DNA from: an uncultured Clostridia bacterium
GTDB lineage: Bacteria > Bacillota > Clostridia > Oscillospirales > Acutalibacteraceae
Assembly (NCBI GenBank): GCA_944384815.1
Contig: CALWUW010000025.1
Coordinates: 1 to 64,000, forward strand
Length of the DNA stretch: 64,000 nt
Direction: 5' to 3'
Notes under the pieces: generated by a model
The model's database searches: none
Told to the model about the DNA's origin: nothing
What the model saw: the letters and a program-made list of their open reading frames with translations, nothing else
Part shown: positions 46,039 through 55,140 of the stretch, piece by piece
Layout of the letters: each line of letters starts with the position of its first letter
Numbering within the stretch: position 1 is the stretch's first letter
Program-made: the position numbers and the translations under genes

Positions 46039-47220
46039 ATGAATATGAATAAAAAAACCTTATGCCGTTCTTTTTCTTCGGAGAATCCCGCAATACGCCT
46101 GAAAGCAAAACCAGTTTTTTCCCTTTTCACGGCACTGTTTCTGTTTTCTTTAGGGGGCGCGTTTTGCTTTTTCCCTGAAATCTGCGCTTCCGGAGCCAAA
46201 AACGGTTTGGAAACCTGCCTGCAAATTCTCATTCCTTCTTTGTTCCCCTTTATGGTGCTGGGCAGCCTTATTGCCCGTTCGGGAGCGGCCTCCTGCCTGG
46301 GGCGTCTGGTGGAGAAACCGTTCCGTCTACTGTTTGGACTTCCCGGAAGCGCGGCCTCGGCCTTATTTCTCAGCATGGTGGGCGGTTATCCGGTAGGGGC
46401 CAGAAGTGTGGACGCGTTAGTGGAATCCGGCGCTCTTACAGAGGCAGAGGGAAAACGCATGCTTTGCTTCTGCGTAAACGCAGGGCCGGCCTTCCTGATC
46501 AGCGTAGTAGGGGCCGCTTACTTAGGCAGCCCCCAGGCCGGCATTCTTTTGCTTACAGGGCAGCTTTCAGCCTGTCTGCTTCTGGGGCTGCTTTCCCGAA
46601 AAAAGCCGGCTGTTTCCAGGCTTTCTGCTCCTTCCTCTTCCCAAAGAGCTTCCACCCCTATAGGGGACGCCCTGGTTCTTTCCGTATGGGACGCCATTCG
46701 TTCCATGGCCGGCACCTGCGGATTCGTGGTCCTTATGGCCACCCTTTCGGAATTTATGTTTTCCTTCCTTCCGGAAGGGGACTTGTCCCTTTGGGCCGCC
46801 GCTTTGGGAGAAGTGACACAAGGCTGCCGGTTATTGGCGGAAAACGGCGTTCCTCTTTGGTGCTTGTCCTTTGTGATCGGTTGGGGCGGGTTCAGTGTTC
46901 ATTTTCAGATTTTTTCCCAGCTCCGTCACGTTTCCCTTAACCGAAAAAAATTCTTCCTGTTTCGGGGGCTGCACGGTGTGCTTTCCGCAGCCATCACCTT
47001 CCTTTTGGAGCAAAGCGGATGGTTTCCCGGGGAGATTTCGGAGGTTTTTTCTTCTTTTACGCCTTCTTCGCCTTCCGCCTTTTCTTCCGTGCCCTCCCTG
47101 GCAGGCTCTGCCGCTTTGATTTTCACCTGCGTTCTTTTCCTCATTGGGCTTTTCCAACCGGCTATTCCCACCAAACCCGGCTTTTTTCGTCAGATGGGTT
47201 GGGGAAGGAGAAACCGGTAG
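46039..47220 (+). CDS. ylbJ: Sporulation integral membrane protein YlbJ
   Basis: 393 residues with about eight hydrophobic segments. NGLETCLQILIPSLFPFMVL and GGYPVGARSVDALVESG are typical of YlbJ and the related SpoVM-independent cortex proteins with a nucleoside-recognition (Gate) domain. In Bacillus it is a mother-cell protein required for heat-resistant spores. The ATG at 46039 follows GGAGGGAAGG. A tail after residue 370 is unconserved. It diverges from yqfC. Confidence 0.85.
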   Translation: MNMNKKTLCRSFSSENPAIRLKAKPVFSLFTALFLFSLGGAFCFFPEICASGAKNGLETCLQILIPSLFPFMVLGSLIARSGAASCLGRLVEKPFRLLFGLPGSAASALFLSMVGGYPVGARSVDALVESGALTEAEGKRMLCFCVNAGPAFLISVVGAAYLGSPQAGILLLTGQLSACLLLGLLSRKKPAVSRLSAPSSSQRASTPIGDALVLSVWDAIRSMAGTCGFVVLMATLSEFMFSFLPEGDLSLWAAALGEVTQGCRLLAENGVPLWCLSFVIGWGGFSVHFQIFSQLRHVSLNRKKFFLFRGLHGVLSAAITFLLEQSGWFPGEISEVFSSFTPSSPSAFSSVPSLAGSAALIFTCVLFLIGLFQPAIPTKPGFFRQMGWGRRNR

Positions 47221-47347
47221 ATTTTCACCTTAAAAAATGATATACTGATCCGTAATGATATTTCTGCCGTTTTAGGGTTTTCGTTTCAGCGCCGTGCCGG
47301 ATGATTCGCCTGCGGGCCGCTGTATGTTTTGGAAAGGATACTGCAAT

Positions 47348-47575
47348 ATGAAACGATTTTCAGGGCATCGCCCCGCTTTTTTTCGATCCGATATCCCCGT
47401 GCGTTGTGAACACTGCGCCAGAAGCCTCTCCGGGGAAGAAGGCACTGTCTGTTCCTTGGGCCGCAGCCTTTCCGAAACCGGAAAATGCCGAAAATTCCAC
47501 TACGACCCTTTGAAACGCACCCCTCAAAATCTTCCTCCCCTTCGGAAATACAATCCGGAGGATTTTCAGCTGTAA
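47348..47575 (+). CDS. Small Cys-rich protein of conserved clostridial type
   Basis: 75 residues. CEHC near residue 20, then single cysteines at about 34 and 46, suggest a zinc-ribbon-like fold. The ending YDPLKRTPQNLPPLRKYNPE followed by DFQL matches a short clostridial family ending in YDPLKR...EDF, known to me only as hypothetical. The ATG at 47348 has GGAAAGGA upstream. Function unknown. Confidence 0.65.
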   Translation: MKRFSGHRPAFFRSDIPVRCEHCARSLSGEEGTVCSLGRSLSETGKCRKFHYDPLKRTPQNLPPLRKYNPEDFQL

Positions 47576-47596
47576 ACAAATCTGCAGGCGAAAGCG

Positions 47597-47989
47597 TCAC
47601 CTAAAAGAGGCTTCCCGCACCCGTCTTCCGTAAACAGGGAACTCCCCTAAAGGTGTCCGCAATCTTCCCTGCAGCACATTGCCGCCGTCTTTAACGGAAA
47701 GCCAAATAGTATAGGGGATCCCGAAGCTTCCCAGAACGCCCGAACAAGAAAACCGTTTCTGTTCATCCAGGGGCGCAAAAAACGGTATTCGCAGAGATTC
47801 CCATAAAAACTCCCCATGCGCCTTGTTGTTTTCAAACATGACAAACAGCTTTGCCCGTATGGGATTTCCCGGCGTCTGAAGGGTCAAGGCATATTCATCC
47901 CTTCCGCCGCGCTTTTCTTTGTTTCCGGTTTGCCCGCCGGAATCGCCGGAAGAAGCTCTTTGGGCGTGACCGTTCCGATTTTCTTTCAT
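47597..47989 (-). CDS. Hypothetical protein
   Basis: 130 residues, no signal or membrane segment. The first 35 residues are polar and Gly/Arg-rich; the rest is a compact, probably beta-rich domain (AKLFVMFENNKAHGEFLWES). I do not recognise it. The ATG at 47989 is seven bases from GGGAGGTG, which supports a real gene. It converges with the small Cys-rich gene and diverges from the MATE gene. Confidence 0.6.
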   Translation of the reverse strand: MKENRNGHAQRASSGDSGGQTGNKEKRGGRDEYALTLQTPGNPIRAKLFVMFENNKAHGEFLWESLRIPFFAPLDEQKRFSCSGVLGSFGIPYTIWLSVKDGGNVLQGRLRTPLGEFPVYGRRVREASFR

Positions 47990-48118
47990 CGTTCTGCACC
48001 TCCCTGGATCCGATCTATTTCTTTTCTCTAGCAGTATATGCGTTTCCCCAAAAAAGGTTCTTACCCAAATCTTTCGTTGTCTGATTTTCAAAGGGATTTT
48101 TCAGAAAGGCCGATTGAT

Positions 48119-49552
48119 ATGCACTCTTCTTTTTCTCTTTCCGGTTACCTGCAGCCGGGGCATACGCCCTCTCGAAAGCAGGAAATTTCCGCCGTTCTCC
48201 GGCTTTCCTGGCCGGCTATTTTGGAACAACTGATGCTGACAATGATCCAATATATTGACACGGCCATGGTGGGCTCCCTGGGCCCCCAGGCTACCGCCTC
48301 CATCGGCGTAACTTCTTCCACCATCTGGCTTCTCAACAGTCTTTTAGGCGCTACCGCCATTGGATTTTCCGTGCAGGTAGCGCAGTATATAGGCGCCGGA
48401 AATTACCAGCAAGCCAAAAACGTTACCCGGCAGTCTCTGGCCTTTACTCTTCTGGCCGGTATTTTCATGGCCGTCGCCGCCACGGCGCTTTCTTTTCCCC
48501 TTCCCGGCCTTTTGGGAGCGGAGCCGGCCATTCAGCAGGACGCTTCCCTCTATTTCCGGATCGTAGGGCTGGCTATGCCCTTCACGCAAATCTCCGTTCT
48601 TCTTTCCTCTCTGTTTCGCAGTGCGGGAGATACCCGGACGCCCATGCTGTTCAACATTCTGATCAACTGCTGCAATGTGGTCCTGAACTTCCTTTTCATC
48701 TATCCCTCCCGGACCATAGAGCTTTTGGGGCGGCAATGGTGGATCCCCGGTGTGGGCATGGGGGTTCCCGGTGCAGCCGTAGGTTCCGCTATTTCCGTAG
48801 CCTTTGTCAGCGTCCTATTTTTGATTGTGCTATACCGGCGGAAATGGAACTTACAGATCCATCTGCGGGAATCGTACAGAATGACAAAAAGCTGCCTGCG
48901 CGCCATGGCGCGCATCGCCGCGCCCCAGGCCACGGCTCGCTCCGCTTTAAACCTGGCGCAAATCGTGGTTACGTTTATGGTTACTTCTTTGGGAACTCAG
49001 GCAGTAGCGGCCAATTCCCTGGCTGTTACGGCAGAAGCGCTTTGTTACCAGCCCGGATTTGGTATTGCCGCCGCGGCCACAGCGTTGGTGGGACAAGCGG
49101 TAGGCGCTTCCCGAAAGGATCTGGCCCTTCGCTTTTCCAAAGTCTGCTGCTGGCTGGGCATGGGAATCATGACCGGCTGCGGCGTATTGATGTTTATTTT
49201 TGCGGAGCCGCTGATGAGCCTTTTTACACCGGACGGGAACGTGATCGCTTTGGGCGCCCATGTTTTGCGGATCGAAGCCTTTGCCGAACCTCTTTTCGCA
49301 GCTTCCATCGTGGTGACCGGCGCCTTTTCCGGAGCAGGGGATACAAAATGGATTTTCTACATCAATCTCATCAGCATGTGGGGAATCCGCCTTACGTTGG
49401 CAGCTTTGCTTCTTCCCGTGCTGGGGCTGAGCGGCGTATGGGTGGCTATGGCTTGTGAGCTGTGCGTCCGCGGGCTTTTATGCATTTTCCGGATGAACCG
49501 GGGAAAATGGCTGCACACCGGCGTGATCGTCACCGACCAAAGTTCCGGCTGA
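48119..49552 (+). CDS. MATE family efflux transporter
   Basis: 477 residues, about twelve membrane helices in two MatE repeats (QYIDTAMVGSLGPQATASIG and NLAQIVVTFMVTSLGTQAVA). These antiporters export drugs or metabolites using Na+ or H+. The ATG at 48119 follows AAAGG; the reading from 48038 adds a non-family leader. The substrate is unknown. Confidence 0.9.
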   Translation: MHSSFSLSGYLQPGHTPSRKQEISAVLRLSWPAILEQLMLTMIQYIDTAMVGSLGPQATASIGVTSSTIWLLNSLLGATAIGFSVQVAQYIGAGNYQQAKNVTRQSLAFTLLAGIFMAVAATALSFPLPGLLGAEPAIQQDASLYFRIVGLAMPFTQISVLLSSLFRSAGDTRTPMLFNILINCCNVVLNFLFIYPSRTIELLGRQWWIPGVGMGVPGAAVGSAISVAFVSVLFLIVLYRRKWNLQIHLRESYRMTKSCLRAMARIAAPQATARSALNLAQIVVTFMVTSLGTQAVAANSLAVTAEALCYQPGFGIAAAATALVGQAVGASRKDLALRFSKVCCWLGMGIMTGCGVLMFIFAEPLMSLFTPDGNVIALGAHVLRIEAFAEPLFAASIVVTGAFSGAGDTKWIFYINLISMWGIRLTLAALLLPVLGLSGVWVAMACELCVRGLLCIFRMNRGKWLHTGVIVTDQSSG

Positions 49553-49608
49553 TTGCTTTTTCTTCCGGACTTTCCGCGGATTTTTCGGAAAATCCATGAG
49601 CCTTTTCG

Positions 49609-49637
49609 TTGTGTTTCCCCAGGAACTGGTTTATAAT
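49609..49637 (+). promoter_or_regulatory. Promoter of the xpaC-telA pair
   Basis: TTGTGT, 17 bases, TATAAT. The start codon is 48 bases further, behind AGGAGGAA. Confidence 0.65.
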
Positions 49638-49684
49638 AGAAGGGAAATCCATTCAGACGGAGTTTTTTGTTCAGGAGGAACCGT

Positions 49685-50911
49685 ATGAATCGTCATCAAG
49701 ATCCGTTTTCCACTTCTCCTTCCTCCGGCCACAGGAAAAAAGACGCTGTGGAAAACGTCCTTAAAAACGCCATAAAAGGCGTGGCCTTTTCCAGAAATCT
49801 GGAGCAGCTGCGTACCAATGTGGACATTACGATCCGAGAGGTTTCAGAAATCGCCAAAGCCGGCGATCCTTTCCGTGAAGAAGCCCCCCGGGATGTTTCC
49901 AGTGAAACACCCGGTTCCAAAAAAGCCGGCAGGCCTGAAACCCGGGAGAATGTTCCGTCTTCTTCCGCTGCTTCAGCTGCTTCACAGGAGCATTTTCGGA
50001 AGCCTTCTTATCTTTCCAGCACAGTAATGGTGGTGCTGGGCACCTTCCTCACTGTAGTGCTTTGGGGAGCGGCGCTGGTCTGCTCTCTGCTGCATGCCTT
50101 TGTAATTTCCTTTCCTCTGCTGGCTGCCTTAGGCGTTGTGTGCGGAGTTTTAGGGATTCTCCCTTTGATTCTGGCAATCTCCGGAGGCAAAACGCAAAGA
50201 AAAATCAAGCGCTTTAATCGGTACTGTTCCTTTCTGGGAGAAGCCTCTTTCTGCTCCCTGGAGCAACTGGCTTCCCACTGCAGGCAAAGCCTCTCTTTTA
50301 CCCGAAAGGACGTTTCTTCCATGATCGCCGCAGGCTGGTTCCCTAACGGCCATTTGGATCTGCAGGAAACCACCCTGATGCTGGACGAAGAGACCTACCG
50401 GCAGTATCTTCTGGCGGAAGAAGCCCGGAAACAGCGGGAGCGGGAAGAAGCCGCCGTTCCTTCTTCCGGAAACCAGGCTTTGGATGAAGCCATCCGGGAA
50501 GGAAGGGTGTATATTCGGGAGATCCGGAAAACCAACGATAAAATCGCCGGGGAGGAAATGTCCCGAAAAATTTCCGATTTGGAAGAAATCACGGTTAAAA
50601 TCTTCGCCTGCGTGGAGCGCCATCCGGAAAAACTTCCGGAAATCCGCCGCTTTATGAGCTATTATTTGCCCACCACCCTGAAGCTGCTGAACGCTTACGC
50701 GGAATTTGACGCCCAGCCCGTCCGTGAACCGGGAATCACACATGCCAAGGAAGAAATCTCCCAGGCTTTGGACACTATCCGGCAGGCCTTTTCTTCTCTG
50801 CTGGGCAGCCTTTATGAAAACGATATTCTGGATATTTCCTCGGATATTTCCGTCCTGCGCGCTATGTTTGCCCAGGAAGGGCTGACGGACTCTTCGAATT
50901 TTCCGTCCTGA
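49685..50911 (+). CDS. XpaC-like 5-bromo-4-chloroindolyl phosphate hydrolysis family protein
   Basis: 408 residues. A polar N-terminal third is followed by two membrane segments (about 115-140 and 145-165), then a helical cytoplasmic domain with SRKISDLEEITVKIFACVER and RRFMSYYLPTTLKLLNAYAE, the XpaC signature. XpaC and TelA are usually encoded together; their joint role, perhaps in envelope stress or toxic anion response, is not settled. The ATG at 49685 follows AGGAGGAA. telA starts 102 bases on. Confidence 0.82.
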   Translation: MNRHQDPFSTSPSSGHRKKDAVENVLKNAIKGVAFSRNLEQLRTNVDITIREVSEIAKAGDPFREEAPRDVSSETPGSKKAGRPETRENVPSSSAASAASQEHFRKPSYLSSTVMVVLGTFLTVVLWGAALVCSLLHAFVISFPLLAALGVVCGVLGILPLILAISGGKTQRKIKRFNRYCSFLGEASFCSLEQLASHCRQSLSFTRKDVSSMIAAGWFPNGHLDLQETTLMLDEETYRQYLLAEEARKQREREEAAVPSSGNQALDEAIREGRVYIREIRKTNDKIAGEEMSRKISDLEEITVKIFACVERHPEKLPEIRRFMSYYLPTTLKLLNAYAEFDAQPVREPGITHAKEEISQALDTIRQAFSSLLGSLYENDILDISSDISVLRAMFAQEGLTDSSNFPS

Positions 50912-51013
50912 CCGTTCAGGCCCTTCTGATTTCCCTGACTTCTGCCTATGTTTTTATTTGAAAGAAGCCCATTGCGTTTTTAAACATAATTGAATGAACT
51001 GAGGTGCTTTTCC

Positions 51014-52177
51014 ATGAACAAACCTGCATACGATCCCACTGAAAAAATTGTCCCGGAACTGACGCTGGAGCCCATGGATACGGAAATCCGGCTGGAGATC
51101 CCCGGCGAAGAAGAAAAAGCTTTGCAGCCGGAAGTGCCTGTGGAAGATCAGGCGGAAGCCATGCTCAGTGACGAAGAAAAAAAGCAAGTTGAGGAGTTCA
51201 GCAGCCGCATTGAACTGACCAACAGCACGCTGATCCTGCAGTATGGAGCCGGCGCGCAGAAAAAGATCGCGGAATTTTCGGAAACCGCGCTGAACAATGT
51301 GCGGACGAAGGATTTAGGCGAAGTGGGGAACTTGCTCAGCGGTGTGGTCACCGAGCTGAAAGATTTCGACGTAGAGGAATCCGAAAAGGGCTTCTTTGGA
51401 TTCTTTAAGCGCACTTCCAACAAACTGAACGCCATGCGGGCAAAGTATGCCAAAGCCGAAGCCAATATTGACAAAATCGTGGAAGCCCTGGAGCAGCACC
51501 AGATCACGCTGATGAAAGACGTGGCCATGCTGGATAAAATGTATGACGTAAACAAGGTATATTTCCGGGAACTTTCCATGTACATTCTGGCTGGGCGCAA
51601 GAAACTGGAAGAAGTACGCAGCCGCGATCTGCCGGAGCTTCGGGAAAAGGCACAGCGCACCGGTCTTCCGGAAGACGCCCAGGCCGCCAACGATCTGGCT
51701 GCTCTTTGCGACCGGTTTGAGAAAAAAATCCACGATCTGGAACTGACTCGGATGATCTCCGTACAAATGGCGCCCCAGATCCGTTTGGTGCAAAACAACG
51801 ACACCCTTATGTCCGAAAAAATCCAGTCCACATTGGTCAACACCATTCCTCTGTGGAAAAGCCAAATGGTGCTGGCATTAGGGGTGACCCATTCTCAGCA
51901 GGCTATGGAGGCCCAGAGAGAAGTAACGGATATGACCAACGAGCTTTTGCGCAAAAACGCGGAAACGCTGAAAGTGGCCACCGTAGAAACCGCCAAGGAA
52001 TCCGAGCGGGGCATTGTGGATATTGAAACACTGAAATCCACAAACGAAACTTTGATCTCTACGTTGGACGAAGTGATGCGGATTCAGTCCGAAGGACGGC
52101 AGAAACGCCAGGAAGCGGAGAAAGAGCTGGGACGCATCGAGGTGCAGCTGAAAGAGAAATTGTTGGAGCTGCGCTGA
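51014..52177 (+). CDS. Toxic anion resistance protein TelA
   Basis: 387 residues, soluble and largely helical with coiled-coil stretches. The central block (FGFFKRTSNKLNAMRAKYAK, then LMKDVAMLDKMYDVN) and TIPLWKSQMVLALGVTHSQQ mark the TelA/KlaA family, first linked to tellurite resistance, later to envelope stress. The ATG at 51014 has TGAGGTG upstream. It works with the XpaC-like neighbour by gene association. Confidence 0.88.
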   Translation: MNKPAYDPTEKIVPELTLEPMDTEIRLEIPGEEEKALQPEVPVEDQAEAMLSDEEKKQVEEFSSRIELTNSTLILQYGAGAQKKIAEFSETALNNVRTKDLGEVGNLLSGVVTELKDFDVEESEKGFFGFFKRTSNKLNAMRAKYAKAEANIDKIVEALEQHQITLMKDVAMLDKMYDVNKVYFRELSMYILAGRKKLEEVRSRDLPELREKAQRTGLPEDAQAANDLAALCDRFEKKIHDLELTRMISVQMAPQIRLVQNNDTLMSEKIQSTLVNTIPLWKSQMVLALGVTHSQQAMEAQREVTDMTNELLRKNAETLKVATVETAKESERGIVDIETLKSTNETLISTLDEVMRIQSEGRQKRQEAEKELGRIEVQLKEKLLELR

Positions 52178-52220
52178 GCCCCTTGCTCCGTTTTGCTGGG
52201 ACAAATGTCCGGCACTGCCT

Positions 52221-52292
52221 GTTGATCTGTTGACTTGTTAGCTTGTTGGCTTGTTGGTTTGTTATTTTGTTAGCCTGTTAGGCTGTTTGTAA
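52221..52292. repeat. Degenerate 8-bp tandem repeat, 8-9 units
   Basis: In strict register: gttgatct, gttgactt, gttagctt, gttggctt, gttggttt, gttatttt, gttagcct, gttaggct, then gtttgtaa. The consensus is GTTrGCTT. Located between telA and its likely terminator. It is the same period as the array at 836-907. Confidence 0.8.
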
Positions 52293-52307
52293 GACGCAGA
52301 TGCAGCA

Positions 52308-52350
52308 AAAACCGCCTGCGGGCTCTGTGTGGGGCTCACAGGCGGTTTTG
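52308..52350 (+). terminator. Probable terminator after telA
   Basis: AAAACCGCCTG pairs exactly with CAGGCGGTTTT around a 20-base loop; only four T end the stem. Confidence 0.65.
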
Positions 52351-52400
52351 ATGTGTAGTTCCCATTCATCCACGCGCAAAGAGAAGAAAAGAGGTTATTT

Positions 52401-53621
52401 ATGGAAAGAGCTTACCCTAAATTTACCGTTACGGAAAAAGCCCAGCGCAATATTCGCGGCGGGCACCCCTGGGTTTATTACACCGAAATTACAGCTGCCT
52501 CCCCCTGTGAAGACGGAGAGCTGGCGGATGTTTTCAGCGAAAAAGGAAAATATCTGGGAACCGGCTTTTTCAACAGCCACTCCAAGATCCGGATCCGAAT
52601 CTTTTCCCGCAACGCAAACGATCGATTTGACGAAGCTTTTTTCCGGCGGCGCTTACAGCACGCTGTGGACTACCGGCGGACGGTTATGGGAAAAGACTTT
52701 TCCTGCTGCCGCCTGATTTTTGGCGAAGCGGATCTGTTCCCCGGATGGACGGTGGACCGTTTCGGAAGCATTCTGGTTTCCCAAACCCTTTCCCTGGGAA
52801 TCGAAAAGCGGAAAGGGATGCTGTTCCCCATGCTGGTTTCCCTGCTGCGGGAGTACGGAGAGGAAATCGATGGCATTTACGAACGAAATGACGTTGCCAT
52901 TCGGGAATTGGAAGGAATGGAGCAGGGAACCGGAACCTACATCATGCCTCATTGCCCCTCTCCCCTTTCCGGAACAACGGAAATCACGGAAAACGGCATC
53001 CACTATTTTGTGGACTACGCCCACGGCCAGAAAACCGGATTTTTCCTGGATCAAAAATACAATCGGGTGGCCGCAGGAAAAATCGCCCCGGGGAAAAAGG
53101 TTCTGGACTGCTTCACCCATACCGGCGCTTTCGCTTTAAACGCCGCCAAAGCCGGAGCCCAGCATGTCTGCGCTGTGGACATTTCCCAGGACGCTGTGGA
53201 CATGGCCGCCCGAAACGCCCAGGCTAACGGGTTGGAAAACTGTATGTCCTTCCGGCAAGCCAATGTATTTGATCTGCTTACAGAACTTTCCGCTTCCGGG
53301 GACAAATCCTTTGACTACATTATCCTGGATCCCCCGGCATTTACCAAATCTCACAGCACCGTGCATAACGCGATTCGCGGTTACAAAGAAATCAACATGA
53401 AGGCCATGAAGCTTCTTCCCAGGGGAGGCTACCTTGCCACCTGCTCCTGCTCCCACTTTATGACGGACGATTTATTCCGGAAGATGCTCCATGACGCCGC
53501 CGGAGACGCCAGTGTTTCCCTGCGGCAAATCGAAGCGCGGCAGCAATCACCGGATCACCCCATCCTTTGGAATGTGCCGGAAACAGAATACCTGAAATTC
53601 TATATTTTCCAGGTAGTCTAA
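52401..53621 (+). CDS. Class I rRNA methyltransferase, RlmI-like (PUA + SAM domain)
   Basis: 406 residues. An N-terminal PUA domain (FTVTEKAQRNIRGGHPWVYY), a linker domain, then a Rossmann SAM domain with VLDCFTHTGAFALNAAKAGA and the catalytic-type motif DYIILDPPAFTKS. RlmI methylates C1962 of 23S rRNA; this homologue probably makes a similar m5C. Cysteines in TCSCSHFM match the family. A GAAAAGAGG sequence precedes the ATG. Confidence 0.9.
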   Translation: MERAYPKFTVTEKAQRNIRGGHPWVYYTEITAASPCEDGELADVFSEKGKYLGTGFFNSHSKIRIRIFSRNANDRFDEAFFRRRLQHAVDYRRTVMGKDFSCCRLIFGEADLFPGWTVDRFGSILVSQTLSLGIEKRKGMLFPMLVSLLREYGEEIDGIYERNDVAIRELEGMEQGTGTYIMPHCPSPLSGTTEITENGIHYFVDYAHGQKTGFFLDQKYNRVAAGKIAPGKKVLDCFTHTGAFALNAAKAGAQHVCAVDISQDAVDMAARNAQANGLENCMSFRQANVFDLLTELSASGDKSFDYIILDPPAFTKSHSTVHNAIRGYKEINMKAMKLLPRGGYLATCSCSHFMTDDLFRKMLHDAAGDASVSLRQIEARQQSPDHPILWNVPETEYLKFYIFQVV

Positions 53622-53668
53622 GCCGGACGCACCAGCATCACTGCCGGATACAAAGAGGAGGATTCAAT

Positions 53669-54100
53669 TTGGAATTTCATTTTGCCAAAGGGCTGAAACA
53701 TATGCCGGACGCACGATTTATCCGGCAGCAAGTTTTTATCCAGGAACAAGGATTTTCTCCGGAAAATGAGTTTGACGAAACCGACGCTTTTGCCTGGCAC
53801 GGAATCCTTGTTATTGGAGAAAAAGCCATTGCCACCGCCCGTTTGTTCCCCGGAGAAGGAAAGACTTACAAAATCGGCAGACTTGCGGTGCTTCCGGAAT
53901 ACCGAAAGTGTGGTGCCGGCCGATGCATGATGGAACATCTGCTGGAAGAAGCCCGGAAATTAGGTGCTGAAAAGGTCCGTCTCAGCGCACAGGTCCAGGC
54001 GGAGGGCTTTTACAGAAAATTGGGGTTTTCTAAAACCAACGAGCCTCCTACAGAGGATGAAGGCGTGCCTCACGTATATATGGAAAAGCGGGTGCTGTGA
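53669..54100 (+). CDS. GNAT family N-acetyltransferase
   Basis: 143 residues. RLFPGEGKTYKIGRLAVLPE then YRKCGAGRCMMEHLLEEARK is the acetyl-CoA binding motif of ElaA/YjcF-like GNAT proteins. The start is TTG at 53669 behind GAGGAGGA; longer readings run into the methyltransferase gene. Five bases after its stop begins the orphan ABC fragment, so it sits at the edge of the duplicated region. Substrate unknown. Confidence 0.85.
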   Translation: MEFHFAKGLKHMPDARFIRQQVFIQEQGFSPENEFDETDAFAWHGILVIGEKAIATARLFPGEGKTYKIGRLAVLPEYRKCGAGRCMMEHLLEEARKLGAEKVRLSAQVQAEGFYRKLGFSKTNEPPTEDEGVPHVYMEKRVL

Positions 54101-54106
54101 AAGTTT

Positions 54107-54253
54107 TCCTCCTGCCGGTTCTGCGATACCATCGCCGTATTTGATCACGGCCAGATCGTGCAGAAAGGCAGCCATGAAGCGCTCCTTTCCGATGAAACCG
54201 GCAAATACCATGAGCTTTGGCACGCGCAGGCGCAGTATTACGTACACTCCTGA
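54107..54253 (+). pseudogene. Orphan 3' end of an ABC transporter gene
   Basis: An open frame of 48 codons ending in TGA with no start or upstream part. It encodes SSCRFCDTIAVFDHGQIVQK, then GSHEALLSDETGKYHELWHA and QAQYYVHS. This is the same C-terminus as the complete transporter ending at 59602, with two changes (H for N, Q for R). It is a leftover of duplication or replacement. Confidence 0.88.
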
Positions 54254-54265
54254 TTCTATCTTTGA

Positions 54266-54306
54266 TTTTCCGCCGTACCGATATTTGGTACGGCGGAATT
54301 TCTTTT
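54266..54306 (+). terminator. Terminator, copy A
   Basis: TTCCGCCGTACC pairs with GGTACGGCGGAA, then a T-rich tract. It follows the ABC fragment and is repeated at 59615-59655. Confidence 0.85.
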
Positions 54307-54358
54307 GCCTTTTTCCCCTACTAACTTACACTCCCCTTTTTACATTTTCCTTTTCAGC

Positions 54359-54388
54359 ATTGTGAGATAGAAAATTGTGTGGTATCCT
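54359..54388 (+). promoter_or_regulatory. Possible promoter of regulator 1
   Basis: TTGTGA, 18 bases, TATCCT with TG one base before the -10. A short inverted repeat CCTGTAT-ttt-ATACAGG (54386-54402) overlaps the -10. The same layout is present in copy B. The match to consensus is modest. Confidence 0.35.
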
Positions 54389-54429
54389 GTATTTTATACA
54401 GGACTTTATCCACTCAAGGAGGGATCCTT

Positions 54430-55128
54430 TTGACCTATCAAATCGCTGTCTGCGATGATCAGCAAGAGTCTCTGGAATACATTTCCGCTCTGGTGCAAAG
54501 CTGGGCGGAGCAGCTGGGAATCTCTGTGCGGCTCTCCTGCTTTCAAAGCGGCGAATCCTTTTTATTCACCTATGCCGAACAGAAAAATTTTGACATTCTG
54601 CTTTTGGACATTGAAATGAATGCCATAAACGGCGTGGAACTGGCCAAAACTATCCGAAAGGAAAACGACGGCGCACAAATTATTTTCATTACCGGCTTTC
54701 CCGATTACATCGCCGAAGGCTATGAAGTAGCTGCTTTGCATTACCTGATGAAGCCGGTTTCCTCTGAAAAGCTTCAGCAGGTTTTGAATCGGGCACTGGG
54801 AAAAATCAAAAAAAACGAAAAGTCTCTGTTCCTTTCTTTATCGGGAGAAACGGTGCGTATTCCGGTCTACGAGATCAAATATCTTGAGGTACAGCAAAAC
54901 TATGTAACCATTCACGCTCGGAGGGATTACACCGTTAAAAAGACTCTGGGCGAATTTGAACAGGAACTGGATGAGCGATTTTACAGAATGGGACGTTCTT
55001 ATCTTGTAAACCTTTCTTACATTGACAAAATCACCAAAACCAATGTGTTTCTTTCCGATGGATCCATTCTCCCCCTTCCCCGGGGGCACTATGAATCCTT
55101 AAACCGGGCATTCATTACCCATACATAA
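54430..55128 (+). CDS. LytTR response regulator, cassette 1
   Basis: 232 residues. The receiver domain has acidic pair DD at 9-10, phospho-acceptor Asp60 in ILLLDIEM and Lys108. The LytTR DNA-binding domain (about 135-230) carries IKYLEVQQNYVTIHARRDY and FYRMGRSYLVNLSYIDKI. It likely binds the 21-base repeats before the transporter genes of its own cassette. The start is TTG, five bases after AAGGAGGGA. Residues 1-128 are nearly the same as in the cassette 2 regulator; the rest is not. Confidence 0.92.
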   Translation: MTYQIAVCDDQQESLEYISALVQSWAEQLGISVRLSCFQSGESFLFTYAEQKNFDILLLDIEMNAINGVELAKTIRKENDGAQIIFITGFPDYIAEGYEVAALHYLMKPVSSEKLQQVLNRALGKIKKNEKSLFLSLSGETVRIPVYEIKYLEVQQNYVTIHARRDYTVKKTLGEFEQELDERFYRMGRSYLVNLSYIDKITKTNVFLSDGSILPLPRGHYESLNRAFITHT

Positions 55129-55140
55129 GCGGAGGCGGAT

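Larger units (their letters stand above)
54105..54814 (+). repeat. Direct repeat copy A (about 710 bp)
   Basis: Matches 59454-60163 without gaps, about 95% by eye, at a constant offset of 5349. It contains the ABC 3' fragment, the terminator, the regulator promoter region and the receiver domain. Identity ends abruptly at residue 128 of the regulator. Confidence 0.9.

Noticed and set aside
54107-54253. A short independent gene
   Set aside because: It has no start codon of its own and equals the C-terminus of the ABC protein ending at 59602; it is a remnant.
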